A stretch of 36,216 nt of DNA from an uncultured Alphaproteobacteria bacterium (GCA_902826885.1 CADEGL010000012.1:9315-45530); one strand, 5' to 3'. Counted from the first letter of the stretch, positions 15,886-24,563 are shown. The notes: generated by a model not told the origin, from the sequence alone. Program-made: numbers and translations.

Positions 15886-17390
15886 CCGCCGTCGCCGCCA
15901 ATACCGGGGGCGTCACGCGCCACCGCCCGGCGATCATGATGGTCACCATGATCGCGGCCAGCATCTACTCCTTGAATCTCACCATCGTCAGCATCTCCCT
16001 GCCGCATATGCAGGGCACCTTCTCGGCGACGCCCGACCAGATCGCCTGGGTCGTTACGGCCTTCATCGTCGGCATGACCACGATGATCGTCTGCACCGGC
16101 TGGCTCAGCGGGCGATTCGGACGGAAGCGGGTCTTCACCTTGTCGCTGACCGTCTTCACCGCGGCATCGCTGATGTGCGGCAACGTCCACACGCTTGAGG
16201 GCGAGGTGATGTGGCGCTTCCTGCAGGGCGTGGCGGGCGCCTCGATCATCCCCTTGTCCCAGGCCATCGCGGTCAGCGCCTACCCGGCCGATCAGCAGGG
16301 CAAGGCCATCGGCGTCTGGGGTATCGGCAACATGATCGGCCCCATCATCGCGCCGCCCATCGGCGGCTATCTGACGGAGCTCTACGGCTGGCCGACGGTG
16401 TTCTACATCAACCTGCCGCTCGGCCTCCTGGCCGTCGTGGGCGCGATCCTGTTCGTGCCCCACAGCGAGCCGGACCGCAGCCGCCGCTTCGACCTGGTGG
16501 GCTTCGCGGTCCTGGTCGTCTCGGTCGTCTCGCTCCAGCTCATGCTCAACCGCGGCACGCGGCTGGATTGGTTCGACGCCACCGAGATCATCGTCGAGGC
16601 CGCGCTGGCCGCGCTGTTCTTCTACATCTTCCTGGTCCACGCCTTCACCGCGCGGAATCCGATCCTGCGGCCCGAGATGTTCATGGATCGCAACTACGCG
16701 GGCTGCCTTATGGTCGCCTTCGGCTTCGGCATGCAGGTGTTCCTGCCCACGATCCTGCTGCCGCTGATGCTCAAGAATCTGCGCGGCTATCCCATCGAGA
16801 TGATCGGCCTTTTGCTCGCGCCGCGCGCGGTCGGCGTTCTGGCCGGCAACCTGGTTGCGGGCTATCTCACCTCGCGCTTCCAGCCGAAATACCTGGCCGT
16901 CATCGGCTTCATCGGCGTTGCGGGCTCATCCTGGTTTATGTCGCGCTGGACGTTGGACGTCGGACCGTGGGACGTGGCGTGGACCGGCATCATGCAGGGA
17001 TTTTTCTCATCCCTCATCTTCGTGCCGGTGGCGTCCCACGCTTTCTCGACCTTGTCCCTGCGCTACCGCGAGGAGGCCATCCCGGTCTTCTATCTGATCC
17101 TCAATTTGGGCGGCAGCCTGGGCATCGCGGGCATCATCACCTATTGGACGGCCAGCACCCAGTTCAACCACGCGGTCCTGTCCGAACACGTCTCGATCTT
17201 CAACCCCATGTACCGGTTCCTGCCGGACGCGTGGAGCCCCGAGCGCAGCCCCACCGCCGCCGCGCTCGACCTGGAGATCATGCGGCAGGCCTCGATGATC
17301 GCCTACAACGACTGCTTCACCATGATCATGTTCGTGACGCTCTTATCCGCGCCCGCTGCGCTGCTGATACGGCGCCGCGAGCGGAAATGA
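15882..17390 (+). CDS. DHA2-family MFS transporter, copy 3 (type B)
   Basis: 502 residues, the shortest of the four. I chose the ATG at 15882 because it overlaps the stop of copy 2 (ATGA) and yields a normal N-terminus just before TM1. The frame is open further back to 15393, inside copy 2, and that part is not transporter sequence. TM1 reads LNLTIVSISLPHMQGTF with Asn32 in the usual Asp position. Motif A is GWLSGRFGRKRVF, so the motif A Asp is Gly here. Motif C is GPIIAPPIGG, as in copy 2. It is followed by copy 4 with another ATGA overlap, so the array is translationally coupled from copy 2 to copy 4. Confidence 0.92.
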   Translation: MTAVAANTGGVTRHRPAIMMVTMIAASIYSLNLTIVSISLPHMQGTFSATPDQIAWVVTAFIVGMTTMIVCTGWLSGRFGRKRVFTLSLTVFTAASLMCGNVHTLEGEVMWRFLQGVAGASIIPLSQAIAVSAYPADQQGKAIGVWGIGNMIGPIIAPPIGGYLTELYGWPTVFYINLPLGLLAVVGAILFVPHSEPDRSRRFDLVGFAVLVVSVVSLQLMLNRGTRLDWFDATEIIVEAALAALFFYIFLVHAFTARNPILRPEMFMDRNYAGCLMVAFGFGMQVFLPTILLPLMLKNLRGYPIEMIGLLLAPRAVGVLAGNLVAGYLTSRFQPKYLAVIGFIGVAGSSWFMSRWTLDVGPWDVAWTGIMQGFFSSLIFVPVASHAFSTLSLRYREEAIPVFYLILNLGGSLGIAGIITYWTASTQFNHAVLSEHVSIFNPMYRFLPDAWSPERSPTAAALDLEIMRQASMIAYNDCFTMIMFVTLLSAPAALLIRRRERK

Positions 17391-18922
17391 GCAACCCGCT
17401 CCAAGCTCTCTACGCATCGCCGCTCAAGCGGTGGCTGGTCATCCTGTCCGTGATGATCCCGTCCGCCGTCTATGTTCTGGACCTGACTGTCGTGACCGTG
17501 GCCTTGCCGCATATGCAGGGCACCTTCTCCGCGACCTACGACCAGATCTCCTGGGTGGTCACCTCCTACATCGTGGGCGGCACGATCGTGACCGGCTGCT
17601 CGGGCTGGGCCAGCACGCGCTTCGGCCGCAAGGAAGTGTTCTTCGTCTCCTGCGCGGCCTTCACCGTGGCCTCGATCTTCTGCGGCATGGCGACGACGCT
17701 GGAATCCGAGGTTGCGTGGCGCGCGCTGCAAGGCTTCTTCGGCGCGCCGATCCTGCCGCTCTCGCAGTCCGTCATGCTCGACCTGTACCCGAAGGAACGG
17801 CACGGCACGGCCAACTCGATCTGGGGCATGGGCATCCTCTTGGGGCCCGTTCTAGGCCCCACCATCGGCGGCTACATGACCGAGGAATACAGCTGGCCCT
17901 GGGCATTCTACGTCAACGTGCCGTTCATGCTGCTGCCGTTGCTCGGCATCCTCCTGTTCGTGCCGCGCACGGCGCGCAACAGCGGACATGGGCTCGACTG
18001 GTTCGGCTTCATCGCGCTGTGCGTCGGCATGGGTGCCTTGCAGCTCATGCTCAACCGCGGCGAGCGGCAGGATTGGTTCGCCTCGCCCGAGATCATCCTC
18101 GAGGCCGTGCTGGCCGCGGTCGCGCTCTACATTTTCGTCGTGCATATCCTCACGGGGCGAAAGCCGTTCGTCCCACCGGCCATCTTCGCCAACTGGAACT
18201 ACAGTCTGGGGCTGCTCTTCGTGATCATCTTCGCCTTCGTGCTGCAATCGCCCATCGTGCTTCTGTCGCTGTTCTTCCAGGATTTGGGCGGCTATCCAGT
18301 GATGACGGTCGGTCTATTGCTGACGCCGCGCGGCCTCGGCGCCTTCACCTCGATGTTCCTGGGCGGCCTCCTGATCGCGCGCATGGATGCGCGGCTGGTC
18401 ATGGCGGCCGGCTTCGTATGCTTCGGGTTCTCGGCCTACCTCATCGCGGGCTGGACGACCGAGGTCAGTGCCTGGCAGGTGGCCTGGACCGGCATCCTGC
18501 AAGGCTTCGGGTCCGGCCTTGTGTGGGTGCCGATGGGCACCTTGGCCGTGGCCACACTCACCCCGCGCCTGCGCGACGAATCCCTGGCGTTCTTCCACAT
18601 GATGTTCAACGTCGGCGCCAGCTTGGGCATCATCACCATGATCAACCTCGCCCTGCGCACCTCGGTTTCGATGCACGCCTCGCTGACGGAATACGTCACC
18701 CGCTTCAACCAGGTCTTCAAGGGCGCCGTGCTGCCCAACCTGTGGAGCTTCAGCTCGCCCTCGGGCCTGGCGACCCTCAACCTGGAGATCACGCGGCAAT
18801 CCGGAATCGTGGGTTACAACAACTGCTTCTATGCCATCGCCGCCATCTCCTTGGCCGCGATTCCGCTGTGTTTTCTGCTGCGCCGCGGCGCTGGCGGCCA
18901 GGGGGTCGGGCACGTCGGCTAG
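17387..18922 (+). CDS. DHA2-family MFS transporter, copy 4 (type A)
   Basis: 511 residues, the same length as copy 1. TM1 reads LDLTVVTVALPHMQGTF, and Asp32 makes this the only one of the four with the canonical TM1 acid. Motif A is GWASTRFGRKEVF (Asp replaced by Thr) and motif C is GPVLGPTIGG. HGTANSIWG, YSWPWAFY and TYDQISWVVTS match copy 1 closely. The start is fixed by the 4-bp overlap with the stop of copy 3. The C-terminal tail is short and Gly/Arg-rich. The array ends here; a promoter-like element at 18925-18953 separates it from the aminotransferase gene. Confidence 0.92.
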   Translation: MSNPLQALYASPLKRWLVILSVMIPSAVYVLDLTVVTVALPHMQGTFSATYDQISWVVTSYIVGGTIVTGCSGWASTRFGRKEVFFVSCAAFTVASIFCGMATTLESEVAWRALQGFFGAPILPLSQSVMLDLYPKERHGTANSIWGMGILLGPVLGPTIGGYMTEEYSWPWAFYVNVPFMLLPLLGILLFVPRTARNSGHGLDWFGFIALCVGMGALQLMLNRGERQDWFASPEIILEAVLAAVALYIFVVHILTGRKPFVPPAIFANWNYSLGLLFVIIFAFVLQSPIVLLSLFFQDLGGYPVMTVGLLLTPRGLGAFTSMFLGGLLIARMDARLVMAAGFVCFGFSAYLIAGWTTEVSAWQVAWTGILQGFGSGLVWVPMGTLAVATLTPRLRDESLAFFHMMFNVGASLGIITMINLALRTSVSMHASLTEYVTRFNQVFKGAVLPNLWSFSSPSGLATLNLEITRQSGIVGYNNCFYAIAAISLAAIPLCFLLRRGAGGQGVGHVG

Positions 18923-18924
18923 TG

Positions 18925-18953
18925 TTGAGCGGGCCATCCGCCCGCCCTATGAT
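18925..18953 (+). promoter_or_regulatory. Candidate sigma70-type promoter for the aminotransferase gene
   Basis: TTGAGC (18925-18930) and TATGAT (18948-18953) are spaced by exactly 17 nt and match the consensus at 4/6 and 5/6. A GCGGGC/GCCCGC hairpin (18929-18934 with 18940-18945) overlaps the -35 end and spacer. It could terminate read-through from the transporter array or serve as a protein-binding site. Confidence 0.45.
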
Positions 18954-18991
18954 CGGCGCGTTTTCAGCCATCCATACGGGGGAAATGATCC

Positions 18992-19921
18992 GTGGCCCAG
19001 CTTTCCAACGAGCGTGTCGCCTACATCAACGGCAAGGTCGTGCCGGAGAGCCAAGCCTTGGTTTCGTTCCGGGACCGCAGTTTCACCTACGGCGATGCCG
19101 TGTTCGACACCACGCGCACCTTCGCCCACAAGATGTTCAAGGTGAAAGAGCATATCGACCGGCTCTACCGCTCGCTGCGTTATGTCCAGATCGACCCCGG
19201 CATTTCGCCGTCGGAGCTCGCGAAAATCAGCGAGGAGGTTTGCGAGCGCAACCTGCACCTGATCGGCAAGGACGAGGATTACTGGGTCACCCAGCGCATC
19301 TCGCGCGGCGTCGACGTGCCGGGCGATGAGTTCACCGCCCACTCCGGCCCGACCGTGATCGTGGAGTGCCGCCCCCTGCCCTTGAAGGCGCGCGCCAAGC
19401 TGTTCCGCGACGGCATTCGCATCGTGGTGCCTTCCGTGCGCCGCGCCCCCGCGCAATCGTTCAGCCCGCGTGCGAAGAGCCACAACTACCTGAACCTGAT
19501 CATGGCCGACCTCGAGGCCCGCTCGCAGGACAAGGAAGCCTGGGCCGTGCTGCTCGATCTCGACGGCAACGTGACCGAGGGCATGGGCAGCAACTACTTC
19601 ATGGTTCAGGACGGCCGCCTGATGACGCCGCGCGCGAAAAACGTGCTACCCGGCATCAGCCGCCAGACCGTGATCGACATGGCGGCCAAGCTGGGCATCC
19701 CGTTCGAAGAGAGGGACCTCGACCAGTACGACATGCTGACCGCGGACGAAGCGTTCCTGACCTCGACCAGCCTGTGCATTTGCCCCGTCTCCAGCGTCAA
19801 CGGCGCGAAGGTGGGCGACGGCAAGGTCCCCGGCCCGGTCACGCAGAAGCTCTGCAAGGCCTATTCGGAATTCGTGAACTTCGACTTCGTGGCCCAGTAT
19901 CTCAGGCACCTCAAGGCCTGA
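18992..19921 (+). CDS. Class IV PLP aminotransferase (branched-chain or D-amino-acid type)
   Basis: 309 residues from a GTG start, with GGGGGA upstream. The fold-type IV pattern is clear: RDRSFTYGDAVFDTTRTF near the N-terminus, the PLP Lys162 in SPRAKSHNYLNLI, NVTEGMGSNYFMV (the conserved Glu and the phosphate-cup region), LPGISRQTVIDMA, and FLTSTSLCICPV. Family members transfer amino groups between branched-chain amino acids, D-amino acids or amines and 2-oxo acids; 4-amino-4-deoxychorismate lyase is a further relative. The following LIV-type importer fits a branched-chain or other amino acid substrate. It lies 31 bp ahead of the binding-protein gene and probably shares its transcript. I give no gene symbol because ilvE and dat cannot be separated by eye. 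Confidence 0.88.
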   Translation: MAQLSNERVAYINGKVVPESQALVSFRDRSFTYGDAVFDTTRTFAHKMFKVKEHIDRLYRSLRYVQIDPGISPSELAKISEEVCERNLHLIGKDEDYWVTQRISRGVDVPGDEFTAHSGPTVIVECRPLPLKARAKLFRDGIRIVVPSVRRAPAQSFSPRAKSHNYLNLIMADLEARSQDKEAWAVLLDLDGNVTEGMGSNYFMVQDGRLMTPRAKNVLPGISRQTVIDMAAKLGIPFEERDLDQYDMLTADEAFLTSTSLCICPVSSVNGAKVGDGKVPGPVTQKLCKAYSEFVNFDFVAQYLRHLKA

Positions 19922-19952
19922 CCCGCGCACGCATCCGACCGAGGAGATTTTC

Positions 19953-21134
19953 GTGAAGGCACGCACCATCGCCCTGGCCGCCGCGTTCGCGCTGACGGCC
20001 ACCCTGTCCGCCCAAGCCGCCGACAAGGTCAAGATCGGCTATGTCACCACGCTGTCGAAAGGCCCCGCGGCCATCGGCAAGCAGATGCAGGACGCCGTCG
20101 AACTGGCCCTCGATCATCTGGGCAAGAAGATGGGCAATCTGCCGGTCGAGGTGGTCTATGTGGACGACGAGTTCGACCCGGAGATCGGCAAGTTGCGCTC
20201 CGAGGAGCTGGTGAAGAAGGACAAGGTGGACTTCGTCTCCGGCTTCATCTGGTCGAACGTTCTGCTCCAGGCGCGCCAGCCGGTCTTCAAGGCCAACACT
20301 TTCCTGATCAGCTCCAACGCGGGCCCGCACGAGCTGGCCGGCAAGGAATGCTCGCCCTGGTTCTTCTCGACCTCGTGGCAGAACGATCAGATGCCGGAGG
20401 CCATGGGCAAGTACATGACCGACGCCGGCATCAAGCGCGTCTATATCCTCTCGCCGAACTATCCGGCCGGGCGCGACATGGTGGCGGGCTTCAAGCGCAC
20501 CTACAAAGGCGAGATCGTCGGCGAGACGCTGACGCCCTGGCCGCAGCATGCCGACTGGTCGGCCGAGTTCGCCAAGATCCGCGCGGCCCAGCCCAAGCCG
20601 GACGCCATCTTCGTCTTCTATCCCGGCGGCGCGGGCGTGAACTTCGTGAAGCAGTACGCGCAATCGGGCCTGAAGGACACGATGCCGCTCTACAACGTCT
20701 TCACCACCGACAGCACGACCTTGAAGGCGCAGGGCGACGCGGCGCTCGGCCTGCTCTCGACCATGAGCTGGGGCCCGGATCTGCAGAACGACGCCAACAA
20801 GCGCTTCGTCGCGGACTTCAAGAAGAAGTACGGCTACATCCCATCCTTCTATGCCGCGCAGGCCTATGACTCGATCATGCTGATCGCGAGCGCGGTCAAG
20901 GCCGTGAACGGCAAGATCGAGGACAAGGAGGCCGTCCGCAAGGCGCTGAAGGCCAGCGACTTCGCCTCCGTGCGCGGGCAGGTGAAGTTCAACAACAACC
21001 ACTTCCCGATCGAGAATTTCTACATCCAGGAAGTGGTGAAGGATGCCGACGGCAACTACGACACCAGGATCAAGGGTACGGTGCTCTTGGCCCATGCCGA
21101 TGCGTATGGCGCCAAGGAATGCAAAATGAAGTAG
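19953..21134 (+). CDS. ABC transporter substrate-binding protein, LivJ/LivK (Peripla_BP_6) family
   Basis: 393 residues from a GTG start with GAGGAG five to six bases before it. The signal peptide (KARTIALAAAFALTATLSAQA) is followed by DKVKIGYVTTLSKGPAAIGKQMQDAVELAL, the usual opening of type I periplasmic binding proteins for branched-chain amino acids, amides, urea or aromatic acids. Further marks are VEVVYVDDEFDPEIGKLRSEELVKKDKVDFVSG and the late AAQAYDSIMLIASAVKAVNGK. It captures the ligand in the periplasm for the LivHM/LivGF complex encoded next. A strong terminator follows immediately, which would let this gene be expressed in excess of the permease genes. The ligand cannot be assigned. 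Confidence 0.92.
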   Translation: MKARTIALAAAFALTATLSAQAADKVKIGYVTTLSKGPAAIGKQMQDAVELALDHLGKKMGNLPVEVVYVDDEFDPEIGKLRSEELVKKDKVDFVSGFIWSNVLLQARQPVFKANTFLISSNAGPHELAGKECSPWFFSTSWQNDQMPEAMGKYMTDAGIKRVYILSPNYPAGRDMVAGFKRTYKGEIVGETLTPWPQHADWSAEFAKIRAAQPKPDAIFVFYPGGAGVNFVKQYAQSGLKDTMPLYNVFTTDSTTLKAQGDAALGLLSTMSWGPDLQNDANKRFVADFKKKYGYIPSFYAAQAYDSIMLIASAVKAVNGKIEDKEAVRKALKASDFASVRGQVKFNNNHFPIENFYIQEVVKDADGNYDTRIKGTVLLAHADAYGAKECKMK

Positions 21135-21151
21135 CCGCCAGGCTGGGAGAG

Positions 21152-21182
21152 ACGGGGGCGGGTTACACCCCGCCCCCGTTTT
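21152..21182 (+). terminator. Strong intrinsic terminator inside the LIV gene cluster
   Basis: ACGGGGGCGGG (21152-21162) and CCCGCCCCCGT (21169-21179) form an 11-bp GC-rich perfect stem with loop TTACAC, followed by TTTTCGTTT. It sits between the binding-protein gene and livH. Partial read-through at such sites is a known way to make more binding protein than permease. Confidence 0.85.
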
Positions 21183-21229
21183 CGTTTGTGGAACGGCCGC
21201 GCCCGCGCGCGCGGCGACGATCGTAGGGC

Positions 21230-22153
21230 ATGACCGCGCTTCTTCTCATCGAGCAGACTCTGAACGGGCTGCAGCTCGGCGTGATGCTGTTCTTGATGGC
21301 GGCCGGGCTCACGCTCGTCTTCGGCATCATGAACATGATCAACTTGGCGCACGGCTCGCTCTATATGGTGGGCGCCTATTGCGCCGCCCTGTTCCTGGAG
21401 TGGACGGGCAGCTTCGTCCTGGCCGCGCTCCTGGCCCTGCCCGCGACGCTTCTCGTCGGCCTCGTCGTCGAGATCGTCGTTCTGCGCACCCTCTACGAAC
21501 GCGATCATCTGGACCAAGTGCTGGCCACCTTCGGCCTGATCCTCTTCTTCAACGAAGCCGTTCATCTGGTCGGCGGCGCCGAGGCGCTGTATCTGGACCT
21601 GCCGACATTCCTCAAGGGGCAGGTCGAGATCATTCCGGGCTCGCCCTACCCGCTCTACCGCCTGGTCGTGATCGCCGTCGGCCTGGCCGTGGCGCTTGGC
21701 CTCTACCTCTTGGTCACGCGCACGCGCACGGGCATGCTGATCCGCGCGGGCGCCTCCAACCGCGCCATGCTCTCGGCGCTCGGCGTCAACGTGCGCCTGC
21801 TGTTCACCGCCGTCTTCGGCCTGGGCGCCATGCTGGCCGGCCTCGGCGGCGTCATGGCCGGGCCGACCGTCTCGGTCCAATCCGGCATGGGCGAGAACGT
21901 CCTGATCCTGGCCTTCGTCGTCATCGTCATCGGCGGTATCGGCTCGATCCGCGGCGCCTTCGTCGCGGCGCTTCTTATCGGCCTAATCGACACGATGGGG
22001 CGCGCCTTCATGGCCGACATCATGGGCCTCGTCATGTCGCACGCCGCGGCGCAGACGGCGGGTCCGACCGTGGCGTCGATGCTGATCTATCTCCTGATGG
22101 CCGGTGTGCTGTTCTTCCGGCCCCAGGGGCTTTTCCCACCGAGGGGGCGGTGA
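21230..22153 (+). CDS. livH: Branched-chain amino acid ABC transporter permease LivH
   Basis: 307 residues, hydrophobic throughout, about eight TM helices. The N-terminus (LLIEQTLNGLQLGVMLFLMAAGLTLVFGIMNMINLAHGSLYMVGAY) is the hallmark of LivH permeases. GIGSIRGAFVAALLIGLIDTMGRAF near the end is the cytoplasmic coupling region that contacts the ATPases. It forms the membrane channel with LivM. The ribosome binding site is weak and the gene follows a terminator, so its expression probably depends on read-through or an unseen promoter. Its stop overlaps the livM start by one base (TGATG). Confidence 0.92.
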   Translation: MTALLLIEQTLNGLQLGVMLFLMAAGLTLVFGIMNMINLAHGSLYMVGAYCAALFLEWTGSFVLAALLALPATLLVGLVVEIVVLRTLYERDHLDQVLATFGLILFFNEAVHLVGGAEALYLDLPTFLKGQVEIIPGSPYPLYRLVVIAVGLAVALGLYLLVTRTRTGMLIRAGASNRAMLSALGVNVRLLFTAVFGLGAMLAGLGGVMAGPTVSVQSGMGENVLILAFVVIVIGGIGSIRGAFVAALLIGLIDTMGRAFMADIMGLVMSHAAAQTAGPTVASMLIYLLMAGVLFFRPQGLFPPRGR

Positions 22154-23094
22154 TGGAGCGCGTCGCCACTTTCTTCGTCCTGGTCGCGCTGGCGGCCGTG
22201 CCCGTGCTGACGGCCATCTTCGATGCGCCCTTCTATCTCGACCTGTTCGGCCGGGTGATGATCTATGCCATCGCCGCGCTCAGCCTGAATCTGGTGATGG
22301 GCTATGGCGGCATGGTCAGCTTCGGCCACGCGGCGTTCCTCGGCCTCGGCGGCTACGCCGTCGGCATCCTGGCCAAGGAAGGGATCGACAGCGGCTTCGT
22401 GCAATGGCCGCTGGCCGTGGGTTCCTGCGCCCTGTTCGCCTTCCTGACCGGCTTGGTCGTGCTGCGCACCAGCGGCGCCTACTTCATCATGATCACCCTG
22501 GCCTTCGCCCAGATGCTGTTCTTCCTGTTCACCAGCCTGGCCGAATACGGCGGCGACGACGGGTTGACGATCTGGACGCGCAGCGAGTTCTCGGGGTTGA
22601 TCGATCTAAACGACGGCGCCAGCTTCTACTATCTGGTCTTCGTCCTGCTGCTGCTTTGCCTCGGCATCTCGGCGCGCCTGGTCGATTCGCGTTTCGGCAT
22701 GGTGCTGCGCGGTGCGAAGGCCAACGAACGGCGGATGCGCGCCATCGGCTTCCCCACCTTCCGCTACAAGCTGGCGGCCTACACGATCTCGGGCGCCATG
22801 TGCGGCCTGGCAGGCGCGCTTCTGGCCAACCAGGCCGAGTTCGTGGGGCCGAGCGTGCTGCATTGGTCTCGCTCGGGCGAAATCCTGGTCATGGTCGTCC
22901 TGGGTGGGATGGGCGGCGTGGCCGGTCCCGTGCTGGGCGCCGCCGCCTATCTGCTGCTCAGTTATTTCCTGGCGGACCTGACCAAGCATTGGGCCATCAT
23001 CATGGGTCCCCTTCTCATCCTGGTGGTGCTCTATGCGCGCGGCGGCCTGCTCGGGCTTCTGGGCGGGCGGCGCGCCAAGGCAGATTCGCCATGA
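22153..23094 (+). CDS. livM: Branched-chain amino acid ABC transporter permease LivM
   Basis: 313 residues with eight or more TM segments. LivM features are LSLNLVMGYGGMVSFGHAAFLGLGGYAVG in the first third, RTSGAYFIMITLAFAQM, then SRFGMVLRGAKANERRMRAIGFPTFRYKLAAYTISGAMCGLAGAL, the coupling loop of this permease type. I chose the ATG at 22153 for its one-base overlap with the livH stop and the normal N-terminus. It is shorter than E. coli LivM, which carries extra N-terminal sequence, but normal for alphaproteobacterial homologs. The end overlaps livG by 4 bp. Confidence 0.92.
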   Translation: MERVATFFVLVALAAVPVLTAIFDAPFYLDLFGRVMIYAIAALSLNLVMGYGGMVSFGHAAFLGLGGYAVGILAKEGIDSGFVQWPLAVGSCALFAFLTGLVVLRTSGAYFIMITLAFAQMLFFLFTSLAEYGGDDGLTIWTRSEFSGLIDLNDGASFYYLVFVLLLLCLGISARLVDSRFGMVLRGAKANERRMRAIGFPTFRYKLAAYTISGAMCGLAGALLANQAEFVGPSVLHWSRSGEILVMVVLGGMGGVAGPVLGAAAYLLLSYFLADLTKHWAIIMGPLLILVVLYARGGLLGLLGGRRAKADSP

Positions 23095-23846
23095 GCGAAA
23101 TCCTCCTGCGCGCCGAAGGCATCACCAAACGCTATGGCGGCATCCTGGCCTGCGACGGCGTGAACATCGAACTGCGCGCGGGCGAGACGCATGCGGTGAT
23201 CGGCCCCAACGGCGCGGGCAAGACGACGCTTCTGGCGCAGCTCGGCGGCGAGATCACACCCGACGTCGGCCGCATCCATCTTGGCGAGCGCGACGTCACG
23301 GGCCTGCGCGCGCCCGAGCGTGCCGCGCTCGGCCTCGGCCGCTCGTTCCAGATCACCAGCGTCTTCCGCGAATTCACAGCGTTGCAGAATGTCGCATTGG
23401 CCGTGCAGGCCCATGACGGGCACAGCTTCCGCTTTTGGCGAAAGGCGCGTACCGACGCCGCGCTGGTCGAGCCCGCGCGCGCCATGCTGGACCGCCTCGG
23501 TCTCGCCGGCCGTGCCGCCGTACCGGCTGCTCTTCTGTCCCACGGCGAGCAGCGCCAGCTGGAGTTGGCCATGGCGTTGGCCACGAAGCCGCGCGTGCTT
23601 CTGCTCGACGAGCCGATGGCCGGGATGGGTGCTTCGGATTCCGAGCGTATGACCCGGCTTCTGACCACGCTCAAGCGCGAGTCCGCGCTGTTGTTGGTCG
23701 AGCACGATATGGATGCGGTCTTCGCCTTGGCCGACCGGATCACCGTGATGACCTACGGGCGCGTGATCGCGACCGGCACGCCCGCGGAGATCCGCGCGAA
23801 CCAGACCGTGCGCGACGCCTATCTCGGCACCGACGAGGCGGCTTGA
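23091..23846 (+). CDS. livG: Branched-chain amino acid ABC transporter ATP-binding protein LivG
   Basis: 251 residues. Walker A is GPNGAGKTT (38-46), the signature is LSHGEQRQLELAMAL, Walker B is RVLLLDEPMAGM, and the switch His is in LLVEHDMDAVFALADRITVM. LivG-type features are TKRYGGILACDGV, GLGRSFQITSVFREFTALQNV and the C-terminal YLGTDEAA. It pairs with LivF on the cytoplasmic face. The start at 23091 overlaps the livM stop (ATGA). Its own stop overlaps the livF start by one base (TGATG), so the four genes from livH to livF are translationally linked. Confidence 0.92.
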   Translation: MSEILLRAEGITKRYGGILACDGVNIELRAGETHAVIGPNGAGKTTLLAQLGGEITPDVGRIHLGERDVTGLRAPERAALGLGRSFQITSVFREFTALQNVALAVQAHDGHSFRFWRKARTDAALVEPARAMLDRLGLAGRAAVPAALLSHGEQRQLELAMALATKPRVLLLDEPMAGMGASDSERMTRLLTTLKRESALLLVEHDMDAVFALADRITVMTYGRVIATGTPAEIRANQTVRDAYLGTDEAA

Positions 23847-24553
23847 TGGCGCTGCTTTCTCTCGAAGGGATCGAGACGGCCTATGGCGACAGCCAAGTGC
23901 TGTTCGGCCTCAGCCTGGACGTCGCCGCCGGCCAGGTCGCCACGCTTCTCGGCCGCAACGGCATGGGCAAGACGACATCCATACGCTCGATCATGGGGCT
24001 TTCGCGCATCCGCGCGGGCGCCATCCGCTTCGAGGGCAAGCCGATCCATGGCCTGGCGCCGTACGAGATCGCGCAGGCTGGAATCGGCCTGGTGCCGGAA
24101 GGCCGCCAGATCTTCCCCAACCTCAGCGTGCGCGAAAATCTGGTCGCTACGGCCGCCAACCGGCGGAACGCGGCGACGCCCTGGACGGCTTCGCGTGTCC
24201 TCGAACTTTTCCCGCCGCTGGCCGCGCGGCGCACATCGCTCGGCGGACTTCTTTCGGGCGGCGAACAGCAGATGCTGGCCATCGGCCGCGCGCTGATGAC
24301 CAATCCGCGACTCTTGATCCTGGACGAGGCGACCGAAGGGCTCGCGCCGCTGGTGCGAAGCGAGATTTGGGACTGCCTCGCGCTTCTGAAGGCCGAGGGC
24401 CAGTCGATCCTGGTGATCGACAAGAACATCGATGCGCTGCTGCGCCTGGCCGACCGCCATCACGTCATCGAGAAAGGCCGCATCGTCTGGACCGGCGACT
24501 CCGCCGCCTTGGCCGCCGACGAGGCGCTCCAGCACCGCTACCTAGGCGTATAG
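23846..24553 (+). CDS. livF: Branched-chain amino acid ABC transporter ATP-binding protein LivF
   Basis: 235 residues. Walker A is GRNGMGKTT (36-44), the LivF marker GLVPEGRQIFPNLSVRENL is present, the signature is LSGGEQQMLAIGRALM, and Walker B is RLLILDEATEGLAP. After Walker B, where LivF proteins commonly read LLVEQN, this one reads LVIDKNIDALLRLADRHHVIEKG, a modest departure at the switch position. The protein ends HRYLGV, as is usual. It is the last gene of the importer unit; short hairpins follow at 24564-24582 and 24605-24619. Confidence 0.92.
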   Translation: MALLSLEGIETAYGDSQVLFGLSLDVAAGQVATLLGRNGMGKTTSIRSIMGLSRIRAGAIRFEGKPIHGLAPYEIAQAGIGLVPEGRQIFPNLSVRENLVATAANRRNAATPWTASRVLELFPPLAARRTSLGGLLSGGEQQMLAIGRALMTNPRLLILDEATEGLAPLVRSEIWDCLALLKAEGQSILVIDKNIDALLRLADRHHVIEKGRIVWTGDSAALAADEALQHRYLGV

Positions 24554-24563
24554 GGCTTGAACC

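Noticed and set aside
12796-18922. Efflux pump with EmrA or TolC partner in the same operon
   Set aside because: No HlyD/EmrA-like or outer-membrane channel gene occurs in the flanking sequence on either strand; the neighbours are an SDR and an aminotransferase.
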